A DNA stretch of 64,000 nucleotides from Monomorium pharaonis (GCF_013373865.1 NC_050474.1:7386061-7450060); one strand, 5' to 3'; counted from the stretch's first letter, positions 12,572-25,946 are shown. Program-made: numbers and translations. The notes: generated by a model not told the origin, from the sequence alone.

Positions 12572-15500
12572 CCTCGAAACCGCCGCGCCGGCGAGCGATT
12601 TTAGCAGTGGTCGTCGATAGTCTGGTCGTCGATAGTTGGACGGCCAGGCGCGAACGCGAGATATCTTCGGATGGGGCGGCGTGCCGGACAATTCCGGAAA
12701 CGATTGCCCACGTTCCATCGGCGCGACTATGTATCACGTCGAATAAAACACTCGGCGTCGGGATAAATGTCTCGTGATTCTGTCGCCCTCCCTCCCCTTT
12801 CTTCTCCTAGCCATCCATCCGCAACGAGATTTCAATCGAACGGCATATTACCTTGTGAGAGACCGAAGTTGTAGCAAGACGCACACGTTAAATCCAAGGA
12901 TACTTTCGCGTTTAAAATATTATTATTTGTTGATAAAATGTAATTTTTATATGTACGATTAATATCCAAAAGGTAAAGGTAACTTGAAGCTTTAAAATAA
13001 CTTCATTCGTATCACTGAAATTTTATATAGTTAAAATACTTTAAAAAAATTCTTTTAATTAAAAAGTATACATATACATTCTGAGAATGTACATTCTATG
13101 TTTAAAAATTTTAATATTCATAAATCATATATAATTCACGATATATGTATTATATATATTATTTTAAAAAATCAAATAATAATTTTTTAAATGTTTTTTT
13201 AATAATTTAAAACCTGAAAAAAATTGAGATGAGATTTGCACAAGTTTTTATTAATAAAATTTAAAACAAAAAGTTGGAATTTTTTTCAAAACGTACTTTT
13301 AAATAAATTTTTTTCCTGGCTGCAGTTTGGATGTAGTTTAAATTTCTTTCTCGTTATACAGATTTGTGAGTAATTGTCAGAAATATTTTTCTAATATATA
13401 AAAAAATGTGTACAAAAACATTCAAACATCAAGGAATAAATGTACTAAGTTTCAAGTTTTTTCTATTTTTTTTCAAAAACTCCTAAAAGTGGATATAAAA
13501 AAAAAGATGCCACAAACGAACAAAAACAATTTTTTACAGTCTACTATTTTCCCTTTAAACTTGCTTAACAAATCCTAATATTTTTCAGAGAGTTTCCATG
13601 CGCCGCGCAAGGTTGATTTAACCCGAGACGGACATCAAACTCGCTTACGGCTGTGCGCGAAAGTCCGATGATCTTTTGCACGTCAACGCGAGTTTGCGCA
13701 CGGACGTATACACGTATTTCCGTCGGGATCTCTATGCGCAGCGTGGTTTACCGTTACCGTAGAGAGAGACTGCGGCCTCGTTTCAACGTGTCTCTCGCGG
13801 CGATACCGGCGCGTATATATTCGCGTATATGCCATTTCGCGGAATCGGGAAGAGGGGGAGGGGGGAGGGAAGAAACCGTAATGCACACGTCGCGGCGCGC
13901 GTCTCGTTCCGTCGAAAGACCGCGAAGTGACGCGCGTCGAACGTCGCGGCGTCGCGTCGCGTCGTCGTCGCCAGCGTCGTCGCCGACAGCGACGGCAATC
14001 GCGATGTCACAAACGCCGCGTGCCGGCTGGCATGCCGTTAGGTTCACCGCAGGCCAATAACCCAGGCGGCGAAACTTATTTAGAATAGCTGCGCCCACAC
14101 CTTCGTACGATCTAACGATTCCTGCGACAGCGGAACGCGCGATTGACGTATTATGCGTGACTCGCCCTGTATCGCGACGTCGGCGGAGTCTTGCAAATCG
14201 AACTTCCGTCAACTGACACATCGAGACGAGATGTTATCGCGCCTTTCTCTAACGTACGGTTATCATATTTTTCTTCTTTCGTTTCAAGCTTCGTTAATGT
14301 CCTCGGTGGCATTTGTTGATAGCTTTGTTTCATCGAAAATTTTTTTACATTAGTATTGAATTAATAATTATATAAAAATACAACATGTGACGATCGGTTA
14401 TGAAATAACTTGCCTGCTGACGAATTCGTTCGATTTGTTCGCTCGGTCGTAAGTAGCGCATCGTTAACGGTAATCGTTTCGTCAATTTACCAGAGAGATA
14501 GGAATAAATATTAGACAGAAATAGAAATCGATATCGAATCACTGTTAATAAAATCACGTCACGAAATAAATGAGATCTGATTAACAATTACTTGAAACGA
14601 TGTAATTAGGCAATGCTGCAAAATTGAATTAACTCTTAAAGTGCGGGATTATTGCAATGACGGTTTTGAATGGAATAAGTTTAAAAAGGAAGGAGTCACG
14701 TTAAAAACATAATACGATTACTCTTTTAAATTTGTGACGTAATTAACTCTCAGTTTTGCGTAATTTCGCTGCTCACAATTTAAAAAATGTAATAATTTTA
14801 TAATGAAACTTTGCGTTAGAGCGTATTTTCATCCCACGCAAATTCCTTCCGCAGTATGATACATTATGTACAAACGCGTGCGCGAATACCTGAAATTATA
14901 TGCTTTGACGTTTCCTATTTCATTTATAATAAACAGGAGATTCTGTCTTTCCACATGTGTTTATCACAATAACCGACTTCCGGAAAATATCATTCGCATA
15001 ATACATTTTCCGCGCCGATCTCACGGATATACGTTAACAAATTTCCTTTTTTTTTTTTCTTTCCATCGACTCCGCGTCAATCATCTCGTGAATATCGTCA
15101 CTTCCGGCTGGAGACTAACGCCAGGTTGATCGTGCACTTCCTGCACAGACGGCATTCCGATCTCACTCCTTTCGCCTAACCTAATGCGCTCCCGTCAAGT
15201 TATTAACGACAAAGAAGGGGGGGAAGAGGGAGAGTCGGCGAGGAGAGCGAAGGACAAAGATCGGAGTTTCTCGACTTCTCGGGATCTCCGGATTTTTATG
15301 CGATTGTCATGCCTATCACGGATAGGAATGTCATTTCGCGAGTTCTCTGGAGTTTTTTTTTTTTCTTTCTTTCCTTTATCGGCCGCCTCGATCAAATGGT
15401 TTCCGCCGTTAATGCGATTTCCATTCGCGACGGAAAAATCCGCGCAGCATCGATTTCACGCCCGCCCGCGCGATAAAAAGTCGCGACGTCCTAATGAGGG

Positions 15501-16351
15501 AACTTTACACGGCTCGATTAGCATGCAAATCGATGGATCTGGAGCGAAGGATTTTTATCGCGACCTTTGCGCGCGATTCTTTCGCGTTGGCGCGAGAAAC
15601 CAGCTTAGCTCGGGCGCGCGATCTAATGCAAAAACTATTCCGTGGCTACCGTAAATCGCCAGGATAAACACAGCTAATCATGCGCCTGCGACAAAAACGC
15701 GCGTTGATTAATGCCTCGGGATTTAAATAGAATCCCACTTTAACACGTAGCCGCCCGCGCACGTCGCGGCTCTCTGGACTTTTTGTCAGACGACTCGACC
15801 GACTGTTAAAAAATCACGTACTAAATTGGATTAAAAACTGACGTTACGTAACGAGAGGGGAACGCGCGCTTTACGAGAAGGAGGAAATATATTTCTGCCC
15901 GGCGATTAATAACGCCGGGTTTCACCAAAGCGACGAACGATTGTCCGGTCCCTCGCGCTTTCGCGTGATCGGATTTGTTAATTAGCACGTTTGTTCGATT
16001 CTCCCAAGCGCGCTCGAGAGCCACGATCGGGGGTTTTCAATGGAAGTTTCACGTTCCGCGTTCGCGGAGAAGCTGACGGACGATCAAAGAAGGCGAGACG
16101 ACGACGTTTCAGTTCGGCGCGAGAGAAGAACGACGCAGGAAAGAACAGGAAAGAACAGGAAAGGAAAGCGAACCGAGAGAGAGAGAGAGGGGGAGAGAGA
16201 GGAGCAGAGTATATGTATACACCGGACAATATTATCGCGCGATACCATCTGAGATGCCTCGGCTAGGCCTCTTAGGCATGTCACATTGCAAACAGTGGAC
16301 AATGAGGCTATTGTTGCTGCATAATGGCCGTTCGCTCGCGACCTTACGTGG

Positions 16352-16391
16352 CCTCTTCCTCCTCCTCCTCCACCTCCTCCTCCTCCTCCTT
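16352..16391. repeat. (CTC)n trinucleotide tract
   Basis: About 40 bp of CCT/CTC units with one interruption. It makes poly-serine or poly-leucine in the overlapping open frames. Confidence 0.9.
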
Positions 16392-17258
16392 ACCACCGAC
16401 GGTCTTCGCCGATCTCACGAACACCACCTCCGGCGTGGCTATAAATCCACTCCATTTCCTTCCTCGCCCCGCGAGATATCGAGCCGTCTTGAGATCTTTC
16501 AACCGACGGCCTTTAGGAATACATCGCCGATAAAGGACGAGGATCATCCTTTTCAGCTCCGCTCGCCCCGACGACGATCGAAATTGATCTTCGGTTAATA
16601 ACAACGACCTACTATTATCGAAAGACAAATAGTAGGAAAAAGAAAGATGACTAATTAAAAGTTAACAGCATATTTACTATATTTAGATGTGACGCGGCAC
16701 CGGAAAGCCGATCGATCATTGCAAAGACGTCTCTCTCTCTCGACCCATCACCAAATCGTCCCGACTCCTTTGTCCCGTCCTAAGAAACTTTGAGGTTTAT
16801 TACGGTGCGCGTCGCGGGTTTATCCAGATAATAGCACCATAATTACCATCATAATAATGGACAGTAAGTGAGCGAGGTACACAGGACGGTCTTGCACGTC
16901 GGGCACACGGTACAAAACAGCGGCTGTGAGAACCCCCTTAGAATTCCTCGCTGATGTCTGTCAGTCACTCGTAATTTACGACGATAGCGGAACGCTCGAG
17001 GAGCGCGCGCTCGAGGATACCTGGATACTCCAGGTGACCCTCCTCGTCAAGGTGCGGATATGTCGTACCAGGCGCTTCCAAGACGAGAACAAAGAATTGG
17101 AAAGACAAAAGGAGAGAGGTGGAATGCCGGCTGTCGCCCGCATACCCAAGGCACGAAAAACAAATTTCTATAACGTATGAGACATCCAGGAACTATGAAT
17201 AAATATAGAGGCGTACCAAAAGGAGTGAGAAAGAAACAGAAAATGAGAGAAAAGGAGA

Positions 17259-17307
17259 GAGAGGGAGGGAGGGAGGGAGGGAGGGAGGGAGAGAGAGAGA
17301 GAGAGAA
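17259..17307. repeat. (GGGA)n then (GA)n compound microsatellite
   Basis: About seven GGGA units running into about eight GA units. The G-rich strand could form a G-quadruplex. Confidence 0.9.
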
Positions 17308-17880
17308 ACGCATTAATTCCTGACAGAGATAGATAATCTCAATTTTCCATGCCTGTCCAAACTGATATTTTACTCTCCGCAAAATATTTCTTCTGCATCA
17401 TTAATCGATCTTAAACGGCAACACATGACGTTTCGCATATGCTCCTTTCTGTGCGCACACACTACAAACTGAAAGGTCTAAAAGGCAATCCCTCTAATGG
17501 CAACATCTAAAGATCTGTTATCTCTTAAAAAAAAAAAAAGAAAAAAGAAAAAGAAAAATTGTTTATTGAATACGTGCAACTTCCAGACGACTTTTACCAA
17601 CTCGAATTGAAATTCGATTGTTACCTCACAGGACTGACAGTGAGTGGCCATTAATATTTCTCCGGGAAAATTCATGAAAGGCACACGCATCGGTCGTGCA
17701 CGTCGCGGCAGACGCGGCATCGAAGGAGGTCGACTTGGACGAAAGTCACGCCTGGCTGCACGGCTCGTTAATAATTTGCAATCACTAATTTGCGATCATT
17801 GTCCGCACGCGATATCCGCTGCTGCCTGGCCTGCCCTCCTCCCCCCCCCCCCACCCTGCACGTGGGGGTATAGATAGATC

Positions 17881-17898
17881 CGGATAGCCGGCTATCCG
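17881..17898. other. 18-bp perfect palindrome
   Basis: CGGATAGCCGGCTATCCG is perfectly self-complementary over 18 bp. It could be a protein-binding site or simply cruciform-forming DNA. Confidence 0.55.
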
Positions 17899-18966
17899 CT
17901 TTCAGTTGCAGTCCGACCGATAATTGCACGCGTGTGCACTTATGCACCGCGCCGGGACGCTTAGGCCGGGGGATTCTACAACGTCTAATTTTCCAGTTAA
18001 CTAACCAATGCAAACTCCACGGTTGTGCCGCGCTATCTCGGCACTCCGCGGGATCACTCCGCGCGCTCGAGCACATAACTACGTACACGTAATATTTGCG
18101 TAGCGATCCAGTTACATCGCGGTGAAAGTCCGACTCGATTACCCCGAATCGATTCGTGTATCGCGCGCGTCGCGTGGTGATTAGCGGAGACTTACGGCCG
18201 ATACCTCAATCGATTTCCGCATAATGCTCCGCGGGAATTCTCCGCCCTGTTGCGGCCCCGTTTAACAGTTCGTGTATTTATACGTGGTGTTTCGTAACGT
18301 GAGAGCACGTAACTTCAGAAATTAATTCCGGACGCAAAAATAACACGAAGGGTTCATGTAACACTAATAAGTCAGCTCCGCTCAGTTAACGACGTAATGT
18401 TATTAATGTCATAACGGGTGAAAAATCAGATATTTATAACTACTTTTTAATCAATTTTATTTCTTATTTTTATAATTTATTTATTATACATAAGTAAATA
18501 TTATTTTACTAATTATATATATTAATTAAAAGTTTTATTTACTTGAACAAATTAATTATTGGCGCTGTCCTACAAAAAAAACACGTTTACAAGTAGATGA
18601 ACATTTTAATGTAATTAAGACAGATAATATAATATTCATGTAATAAAAGAATAAAGTAATAAAATTACTAGTAAAAAGATAAATATATGGTATTTTGCGC
18701 CTGTTATAATATTATTAAAATTGTGCCTACATCGATAACTGAGCGAAATTGCCATACAAGATATATGAATTCCTTGTGTTATTTTTGTGCCCGGAATTAA
18801 CTTTTCAAATTATGCCTTTACGTCATAAAGCACCATATTGCTCCTTTTTATCGAGAAATACAAGCGTAATCGAGAACGTCGATATATATTAGGTCAATCA
18901 TTAAGTAATTTCCGAGCGGATACTCGAAATTCGCGGTCGTTAATGTTACGGTGCTTTCGTTCAAAG

Positions 18967-19013
18967 GTGGAGGAGGAGGAGGAGGGGGGGGGGGTGGGGG
19001 AAGGAGAAAGGAG
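18967..19013 (+). repeat. G-rich purine tract
   Basis: GGA repeats pass into a run of ten G, then further G runs. Four or more G runs of at least three on the plus strand are compatible with a G-quadruplex. Confidence 0.7.
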
Positions 19014-21747
19014 GATTAATCGGGGCATCGCGGCTTTCCCCTCGCCGCGTTGATGTTATCCGTATTTACTCGACGCTAATCGAATTCTCGACAGGGCACG
19101 ATAGAGCGATACGACCGGTGGGGTATCGAGCGGCATCGAGCGCGCAAATGCGCGCTTCTTGTCTGGTCTTAGCCCGTACACCGAAGAGCGGAACGAGGGC
19201 TCCCCTCCCGACGAAGGGCTTCGTGCGGCATTACTTAGGTAAGCCTGACTTGGCAAGCAGATCCCGCGGGTTACAGTTAATTGGCTTCGGCGCGTTCGAG
19301 CGAGGCCTGGCGTTCCACATCGGGAACGTATTGCAGCATTGCACTCGACGCCGACGCCGAGACGCGCGTGCATGCATTCCGTACGAAACGTAGCGTCGTC
19401 TCTCGTCGGTCCTTCCTCCCACGAGGAGTGAGCGTCCACAAATTACGGGATCAAAAGCGCAGCGAGATCGTGAGCGCGCGCGCCGAGCTATGCAGCATCA
19501 AAGGCAATCATAACGTCGTTAATCCGCTCCGATCTTCTCTCCGCGCTGCTTTCATCCGTGAAATTAATCCGCGATTTCATGCGCCGCGATGTGCCGCGCG
19601 CGCGAAGCAACAGCAGCAGATCCAATTTCTCGTAGCGGCAGTAATGTTTATGATCCGTTAAACCTCCATTTTATTACCGTTCACTATTTTTGCGCGGCGC
19701 GTCTCTCCCCGCCCTCGTGGACCCCACGCGAGATCGAGAACCCACTCGTCCGAGATTCTAAGCGGATCAGCGATAAGTTACAACCCACCACCCGAACGGT
19801 GGGCCGTCCACGTGAACCCTCAATCGCGAGTTTTAACGATTGATTAATATAAAACTGATTCTTTCTCAACGGAAAAATTCCCATGCACAATTTTCAAATT
19901 ATCCAAGAGATTACCGCATGCCGCAAGTAATAAGTTCCCGCAGTGACCGATTGATATTTCGTACTCGCCTTTAATTTTACGACGAAATAAAGGAGCGGTA
20001 CAGTTACATTGTTAGCTACCAGCGTTGATAGCTTCACCGACACGGGATCCCGATGCACGATGTGAACGATCATTAAAACACTGCAGAAAGCGATACTCGA
20101 GATGTGCACGAAGGATCATGAGAAAACGATTGCCTCCTTTCATAAGTCACTAATATTGCGTCACGTGGGGTGCATTAGAGACTGGTCGGCCACGTTCGTG
20201 ACCGGTACATTGGCCGCGATGGAAGAATCGCGAAAGAGAGAGAATGTCGCTCGACGTTAACGTCTGTGCGACTTGTTTCAAGAAAATAATTTCTATCGCT
20301 TATAATATCTATCGTTACGATCGAAGTCGATTTATCGAACCATCACTTGAAGGCATTTTGATCGTGCAGCCGTTAGCATCGACCATATTAAAGGATTCGA
20401 CGGTTATCCTCTTTCTTTACAAAAGTAACGTGATTTAATCCCGTTCTTCAAATTAATGTCACTTCGATCATCATAGTTTCAAAATATTGAAAAATTGCTC
20501 TAGCAATCCGCAGTCTGATTCACGGTGTTCGTGCTAGTAAATATTCCAATGTTACGCGATAAGACATAAAAAAAATGTAGAACCTATTTTTCCGTCCATG
20601 ACTCTTAAGTGTAAATACAATATAATTGAAAAAGAATATCAAAAATCCGCGGTAAATACATTTTTTGCCCCGGAGGACTTTTCCACTCGGAAGTTTTATA
20701 TCAGCAAATAAATTTGCGAGATATTTAAATAAGTATAAAAGCTAGTCGGAGGTTAAAAAAAAACCCCGCGGTAAAATCCCGCACGAACAAAAGCGTATAA
20801 TCGATATATCAAAAAAAAAAAAAAGCGCAAGGTAAATATGGAATAGAATTATACGCGGCGCTTAAAAGCAAACGTCGAATTACATCGGGGCTAGAACGAT
20901 GTCGAATTTCCCCGACAGATAAAATCATTCTGGACCCCCGGAGCAGCCCCGAATGAACAAATAAAGAACGATAACGGCGGAGATGGGCGCCAGGTGTGTT
21001 CCTTGCCGATAAAATATTCGATGCAGAAAAGCGAGCGGCGTTACCGGGGGCGTGATTTTACCGCGGGAGACGCATAACGACGGTGATATATCCCCGGCGA
21101 TCCTCCACGGACGTGCATTTCTGAACGGATACGCCGACGCTCGCGCGGGGAAACAATATTGCCGTTTTACTGTTATTGCAACGGCGCGCCGTCGCCGCGC
21201 CGCTAAAACGCACAATGCAGGGGGCGCGTGTTCTCTCGCGCTCGCGTGTTTATACCTCAGCGCCGTGAATGGCCCTTCGCTTTCCACCCCCTAGATTTGT
21301 CTTTTAGAACGAAAAAAACGTCTAAATACTCCTCTATCACGGCAGCTTGCGACTTGGAGAAAGGCTGACGCCTAAGTGGCGACTTTTTTGTAAAAAATCA
21401 TTGTAACTTTAATATAATTGGTTATCTGTAAAAATATGCGGGTATACATTTTTATTTAATTGGGTAAACTACCTAATAAAAATACGTTTTTATTATTTTC
21501 TTTTACAAGAAAATTCATATACACGGATATAAAAATCTTGTTATTAAAACTACTGTTTTTTCCACATCGTTAACTGAGAAAGGAGAAAGTACACTATACA
21601 GTTCTTTTATGGGCTATATCGAAAAAAGTATAATTGTCATAATAAAATTAAAATGGAAATACATTTCGATATGTTATGGTAAAATCAGCAAATATTAATA
21701 CATTTTCCCGAAATACGACCGATTAAAACTCCTGTTTACTCTACTCA

Positions 21748-22159
21748 TCACTACTATCTCAGCCTGTGACGTCAGAAGCGAGAAAATACAGAAATTCTTG
21801 TAAAACATATTATAATAAAAATATGATTCAATAAAACGGCATTTACAATCGACAGAATCTATTTGTAAAGTACACCATACTTTTCCTTTGCCTCGTTAAT
21901 TAATAAACCATATATCTGAAAATAAATTATGCATAGCCAAAAAACGAAATAAATCACGTTTACAATGACAAATGTCGAATTAATAATGTAGAAATAAATA
22001 CGATTTAATTCCTCCCCGAGAAACAAAAAGATATTTTATTTTATAAATTTACCCTATCGCAAGTGTTGTTTTGTTGAAAAACATTTCCTTTTACTTGAAT
22101 ACATTCAACGACAACTTTTATTGTGCGTTCTCTCGGTGCTGATGTCACAATAGTAGTGA
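21748..22159. mobile_element. inverted-repeat element, degenerate arms
   Basis: Left TCACTACTAT (21748) followed by TGTGACGTCAG is matched in inverse at the right, where CTGATGTCACA runs into ATAGTAGTGA (ending 22159). The arms share about 30 bp, with a 7-bp insertion on the left. Weaker pairing may continue outward around TTAAAA and CCTGTT. The 410-bp interval is AT-rich and noncoding. The ends are not sharply defined and no target duplication is seen, so an old MITE or a pair of regulatory inverted repeats are both possible. Confidence 0.45.
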
Positions 22160-22662
22160 ACGAAAATATTAAAAATTTAACAGGATCGATTTTAACGTGA
22201 ATTAACGTACAAAACGTTTTCTACCGTGTACAGTCGTTATCTTAACCGTTGCGCGGATATTCGCGTCTCTTTTTTCTCTTTTCGAGTCGCAACGTCCGGT
22301 TGACGGGGAAGATTCCACCTCCTGCTTCTTCCCATCTTTACGTTATTGCCGAATGTTCGAACCGCCCTCGCCGTTCTCGCGATGATTTTCAATAGAACCT
22401 TCGGGCCGATACGATACCGCCCGGCCATTGTTTCCGTGCGCGCCACGCTTCGAAGGCGCTCCTCGCCGAAGAGGAACGGACGTGGATAATAGCGGCGCAA
22501 GGCTAGATAAGAATACGATCGATAGCATTGTCTCCGCGAGAGAGCGCGAGCTAGCTAGCCTTCGGATAGACGGTCACACCGCGCGAAAACATGATGCGGC
22601 GTCTGAGAGAGAATCGACGTGCATCCCCCTTTTTTTCCGGTTTTATCCGGAAACATTCGGTA

Positions 22663-23004
22663 CGCCGAAAGAAAAATCTTTGATAAATTTGTAAGATGGA
22701 GTTAGTAATGATATATTTGTTTGATTGTTTTAAATATAATAATAATAAAACGTTTGATAATAATAATAATAATTATAAACCTTTTGTCGTAGTTACCATT
22801 ACGTTTAGTCGAAACTGTTTTATCAAAGGCTTCGAACAAAGTAATTATAACGAAATTTTTATATTTATAATTAATACCAAACGTTTTGTTAATATTATTA
22901 CAATTTTGTTATTATTATTATATTTCTTCACAACAGCCGAATATTTCAAACAATATCATTACTGAATGCATCTCCAAAGGTTTACCAAGGATTTTTTTTC
23001 AGTG
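22663..23004. mobile_element. fold-back MITE, 342 bp
   Basis: The left end (CGCCGAAAGAAAAATCTTTG) and the reverse complement of the right end (CACTGAAAAAAAATCCTTGG) align over nearly the whole half-element. Shared blocks include AGATG, AGTAATGATAT and AAAACGTTTG, giving an almost complete palindrome with roughly three-quarters identity between arms. TA flanks both ends (22661-22662 and 23005-23006), as expected for Tc1/mariner-type insertion. Open frames inside are asparagine/isoleucine-rich AT-rich noise, so it is non-autonomous. Confidence 0.8.
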
Positions 23005-23006
23005 TA

Positions 23007-24568
23007 GATACTTGGCCAGCGATTATGATTCACAATTTGCAGCATTTCTGCGTGGTACGTTAATGTTTTTCCAACGGTCTGCTCTATGTTTCAAAATATG
23101 ACATTTGTCGTTAAACAAACGTTTGGATGAAATACGGACGTATTTTTATTTGACTCGGTGAATAAAAATATACGTATACAGAAACGCGTGCGTCATCGAT
23201 ACAACACTCGTCGTGCGGTATCGGTATTTCAACCGACGAACGTTGTTTGCGCAAAGCGTGTTACTCCGCCGTAATTTATTCGCGCAAAAGAAGCGAAGCG
23301 TAAAACGCTCTGGATGAATAAGTGGCTGCGGCGCACGAACATTGTTGTATTGATCACTTGGACAGAAACTAGGTTAACATGGCCCGTCCACCCTCTCCTT
23401 CTTCTACCCCTCTCGTCCCCTCCCCCCCTCCTCCCCCCACCGCCACTCCATTTATCATCAATCCGTCCTCCTACAAATCCTTCGAGTAACCGATTCGTCA
23501 ACTTAATACCGAAAGTTCTCCCCCGCTAAGCGCATTTACGGAATCTAATATTTCGACGCGTTAAAGAGCCCGTCATGCGATTAATTATCGTCGTCTCGTC
23601 GTTACACGCTTTTAACGAATCCGGCGTAACGGCGCAAAATGTAACGCCGCTGTTGCAATAAATTTTTTAACGTCCCGACGCATCGCGTAGATAAAATTTT
23701 CACGTTACCGCTATATATAGCGCAGCATCGGCTCCATCCCGACATCCATTCGTAATCGTTGAAGTGCTTCCACGAAGAACATGCAAAAAAAAAAAATTAC
23801 CGTGACGAGCGAACATTTCGCACTTGGAAACGCGCATGGAATTGCTCCCGTGCACTTGCACGGGGAAGTGATTATTTCGTCCGCGCGTGTCTCGCGTGTA
23901 AATCCGGGCGGAATTAATCACCCCGCGAACGCCGTTTGTCTTCCCCGCGGGGAGGAGGAATACAAAAAAAAAAAAAAAAAAACGGCCGGATGATAAATTC
24001 GGCTATCGTAATCGGATCGGTCACGGTCCATGAGAACGCGGCTCGCGGTGTTTTATGGCCCTGGCGGAAAATACTTATGAATTCGTCGGTGGAAGATTCC
24101 CGGTCTCCCCTTAAAGTGTCATTACCGTGCCGACAGAGTTTGCCAGGATCGTGATAAAGAGGGGGAAAGAGAGAGAGAAAGAGAGAAAACGGTAACGCGG
24201 GCGTTACGGGGGGCGCGGCGTGCGGTCGCGTAAATTCGCATTACCGGGATCCCATTGCGCAAAATTGCCCCTCCATAAAAACGTAGCGAGCTGTGTCAAC
24301 CGTCGAGATATAGAATCCCGGGAGCGCCAATATCACCGGAGATCAGAATGATAAAGCCCCATCGCGTCTTTCGGGGAAATAAAGCGCGACGGGATTGAAA
24401 AAGGGCCAGGGTGTATTTACGACGATCGAATATCGATAATTTTATTAGCGCGAGTGCGTCTAAAATTTTTATTTATGGAGGTTTTTTTTTTTTTAACAAT
24501 CTGAAGAAGAAATGCGCGACTCATCGTTGGAATATCTTTCTCGAAAAACGCTTCTATAATACAAAATC
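23007..24568. other. gene-free spacer, GC-rich
   Basis: CpG-rich unique DNA with a C-rich pyrimidine tract at 23.39-23.45 kb, A-runs at about 23.78 and 23.96 kb and a GA-rich tract at 24.16-24.19 kb. I see no gene. Confidence 0.6.
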
Positions 24569-24570
24569 TA

Positions 24571-24801
24571 CACGGAGAGAATTTTCTCTGAAGAATTAGC
24601 CTGAAAATCGTGGTAATTGTGAGACAACGTGAACCTCGAAGAATTTTACTATACTTTTAACAAAATTTACTAAAACTTTGCCAAATTTTAATAAAATTTT
24701 ACTAAATCTTGTTAAAGGTATAGTAAAATTCTTCAAGGCTTACGTTGTCTCACAATTACCACGATTTTAAGAGTAATTTTTAAGAGAAAATTCTCTCCTT
24801 G
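24571..24801. mobile_element. family A MITE, reference copy
   Basis: The ends are CACGGAGAGAATTTTCTCT and, in inverse, CAAGGAGAGAATTTTCTCT. The arms pair through GTAATTGTGAGACAACGT and its complement ACGTTGTCTCACAATTAC and through the ACTATACTTTTAACAAAATT and GTTAAAGGTATAGT parts, so the 231-bp element is close to a full palindrome. TA flanks both ends (24569-24570 and 24802-24803). It is non-autonomous and of Tc1/mariner type by its target site. Confidence 0.9.
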
Positions 24802-24803
24802 TA

Positions 24804-25518
24804 CCTTTCAACATATTAATATTGATACATGTATTAATATAAGGGCACGTATCGGTATTGATGTGTGAAATTTTTTAAATTTTCTGAAGAGAGATCTCTC
24901 CATCAAATTTTTTATTTCGTTGAATTTTCTTTCGCCTTTGAATTTATACTAAAATATACGAAAACTCGCAGAGTAAATATCTCGGTGGTGCGAGCCTGCA
25001 ACATTCGCTCTGAACACGCTATTTAAATTCAGAGAAGCGTCTCTGACGACGAGACGCTTTATCCAATTTGCAATCCAGTCTAGCATAGCTCACGATGAAC
25101 GTGGCATTAATGCCGTCAGCTGATCCGATTTAAAATTCATTATCCGTCGATAAAGCCTGAAACCATTATTTCATTTGCGCGAGATTAACGGGCGCACTCA
25201 GTTGGGCAAACACACCGATCGATGAGATTACGCGAGTGCGCATTACGGAATCTAATAAATTAGCGACGCCACACACTCGCTTGTCCGTCGTAATTTCATT
25301 TTTTAATTCCGCGAACTATTCCGTATCGTGCAGGCGGGTGCAGTCGCTCTGGACAAACGGTATTTAATTTGTCACGTGTATTTTTAATGTTTGCAACGTC
25401 CCATGTAATTCGAAGGTTGCTCGGCAAAAATTATCGGCGATATTTCATTAAACGGTTTTTAAATCTTTTAATATGTTAAATTACCGAATCCTGGAATAAT
25501 TCATGAATGCTAATCGCT
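24804..25518. other. gene-free spacer between MITEs
   Basis: Mixed AT-rich and unique DNA with no supported gene. ATTTTCTGAAGAGAGATCTCTCCATC near 24.88 kb resembles family A terminal sequence and may be a worn end. Confidence 0.55.
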
Positions 25519-25946
25519 CACTGGTAGAAAAATATATGATATTTACAACTATAATTGCATAGTAAAATAATTATAGTTAGGAATATCATTTTTATATTAA
25601 TTATTACTAATATTGGTGATAATAACTATAATTTACATTGTTGAATAACTATAAAATATGGTTGGGTCCCCAATGAACCATAAATTTATAGTTGGTTTAA
25701 ACTATATTATAGTTCTCATAACCATAATATTAGTTTATGCAACTTATAATATGGTTGCTATAACCAAAATGAAGATTTTTATACAGTTAGTTGTACCATA
25801 AAATGATCATTATAAGCATTTATCATAAATATATAGTTATTATTACCAATATTATATAGTAATAATTACTATAAAAATGATATTCCTAACTATAATTATT
25901 TTACTATGCAATTATAATCGTAAATATCATATTTTTCTGGTCAGTG
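25519..25946 (+). mobile_element. family B MITE, best-preserved copy
   Basis: The terminal arms, starting CACTGGTAGAAAAATATATG on the left, match the reverse complement of the right end over about 115 bp with few differences, and the rest also folds back. The 428-bp element is thus a long palindrome with no coding capacity. The flanking dinucleotide is CT on both sides rather than the TA seen at other copies, so the target site may have mutated or the boundary may be off by a base or two. Its high arm identity suggests it is younger than the other family B copies. Confidence 0.88.

Larger units (their letters stand above)
10153..21747. other. gene-free block, mixed composition
   Basis: About 11.6 kb without a supported gene. 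AT-rich valleys at about 11.0-11.4, 12.9-13.6 and 18.4-18.8 kb separate CpG-dense stretches. It contains tandem repeats at 11.94, 16.35 and 17.26 kb, a short 15-bp tandem duplication at about 12.61-12.64 kb, and several small perfect palindromes listed separately. Long open frames (up to about 155 codons) are in CpG-rich DNA and have no recognisable domain. The 12.9-13.6 kb valley looks like old transposon-derived DNA but shows no clear termini. Confidence 0.6.

Noticed and set aside
22340..22365. Possible tRNA B-box (GGTTCGAAC) on the minus strand
   Set aside because: The second half of the box does not fit and no A-box or acceptor stem pairs around it.
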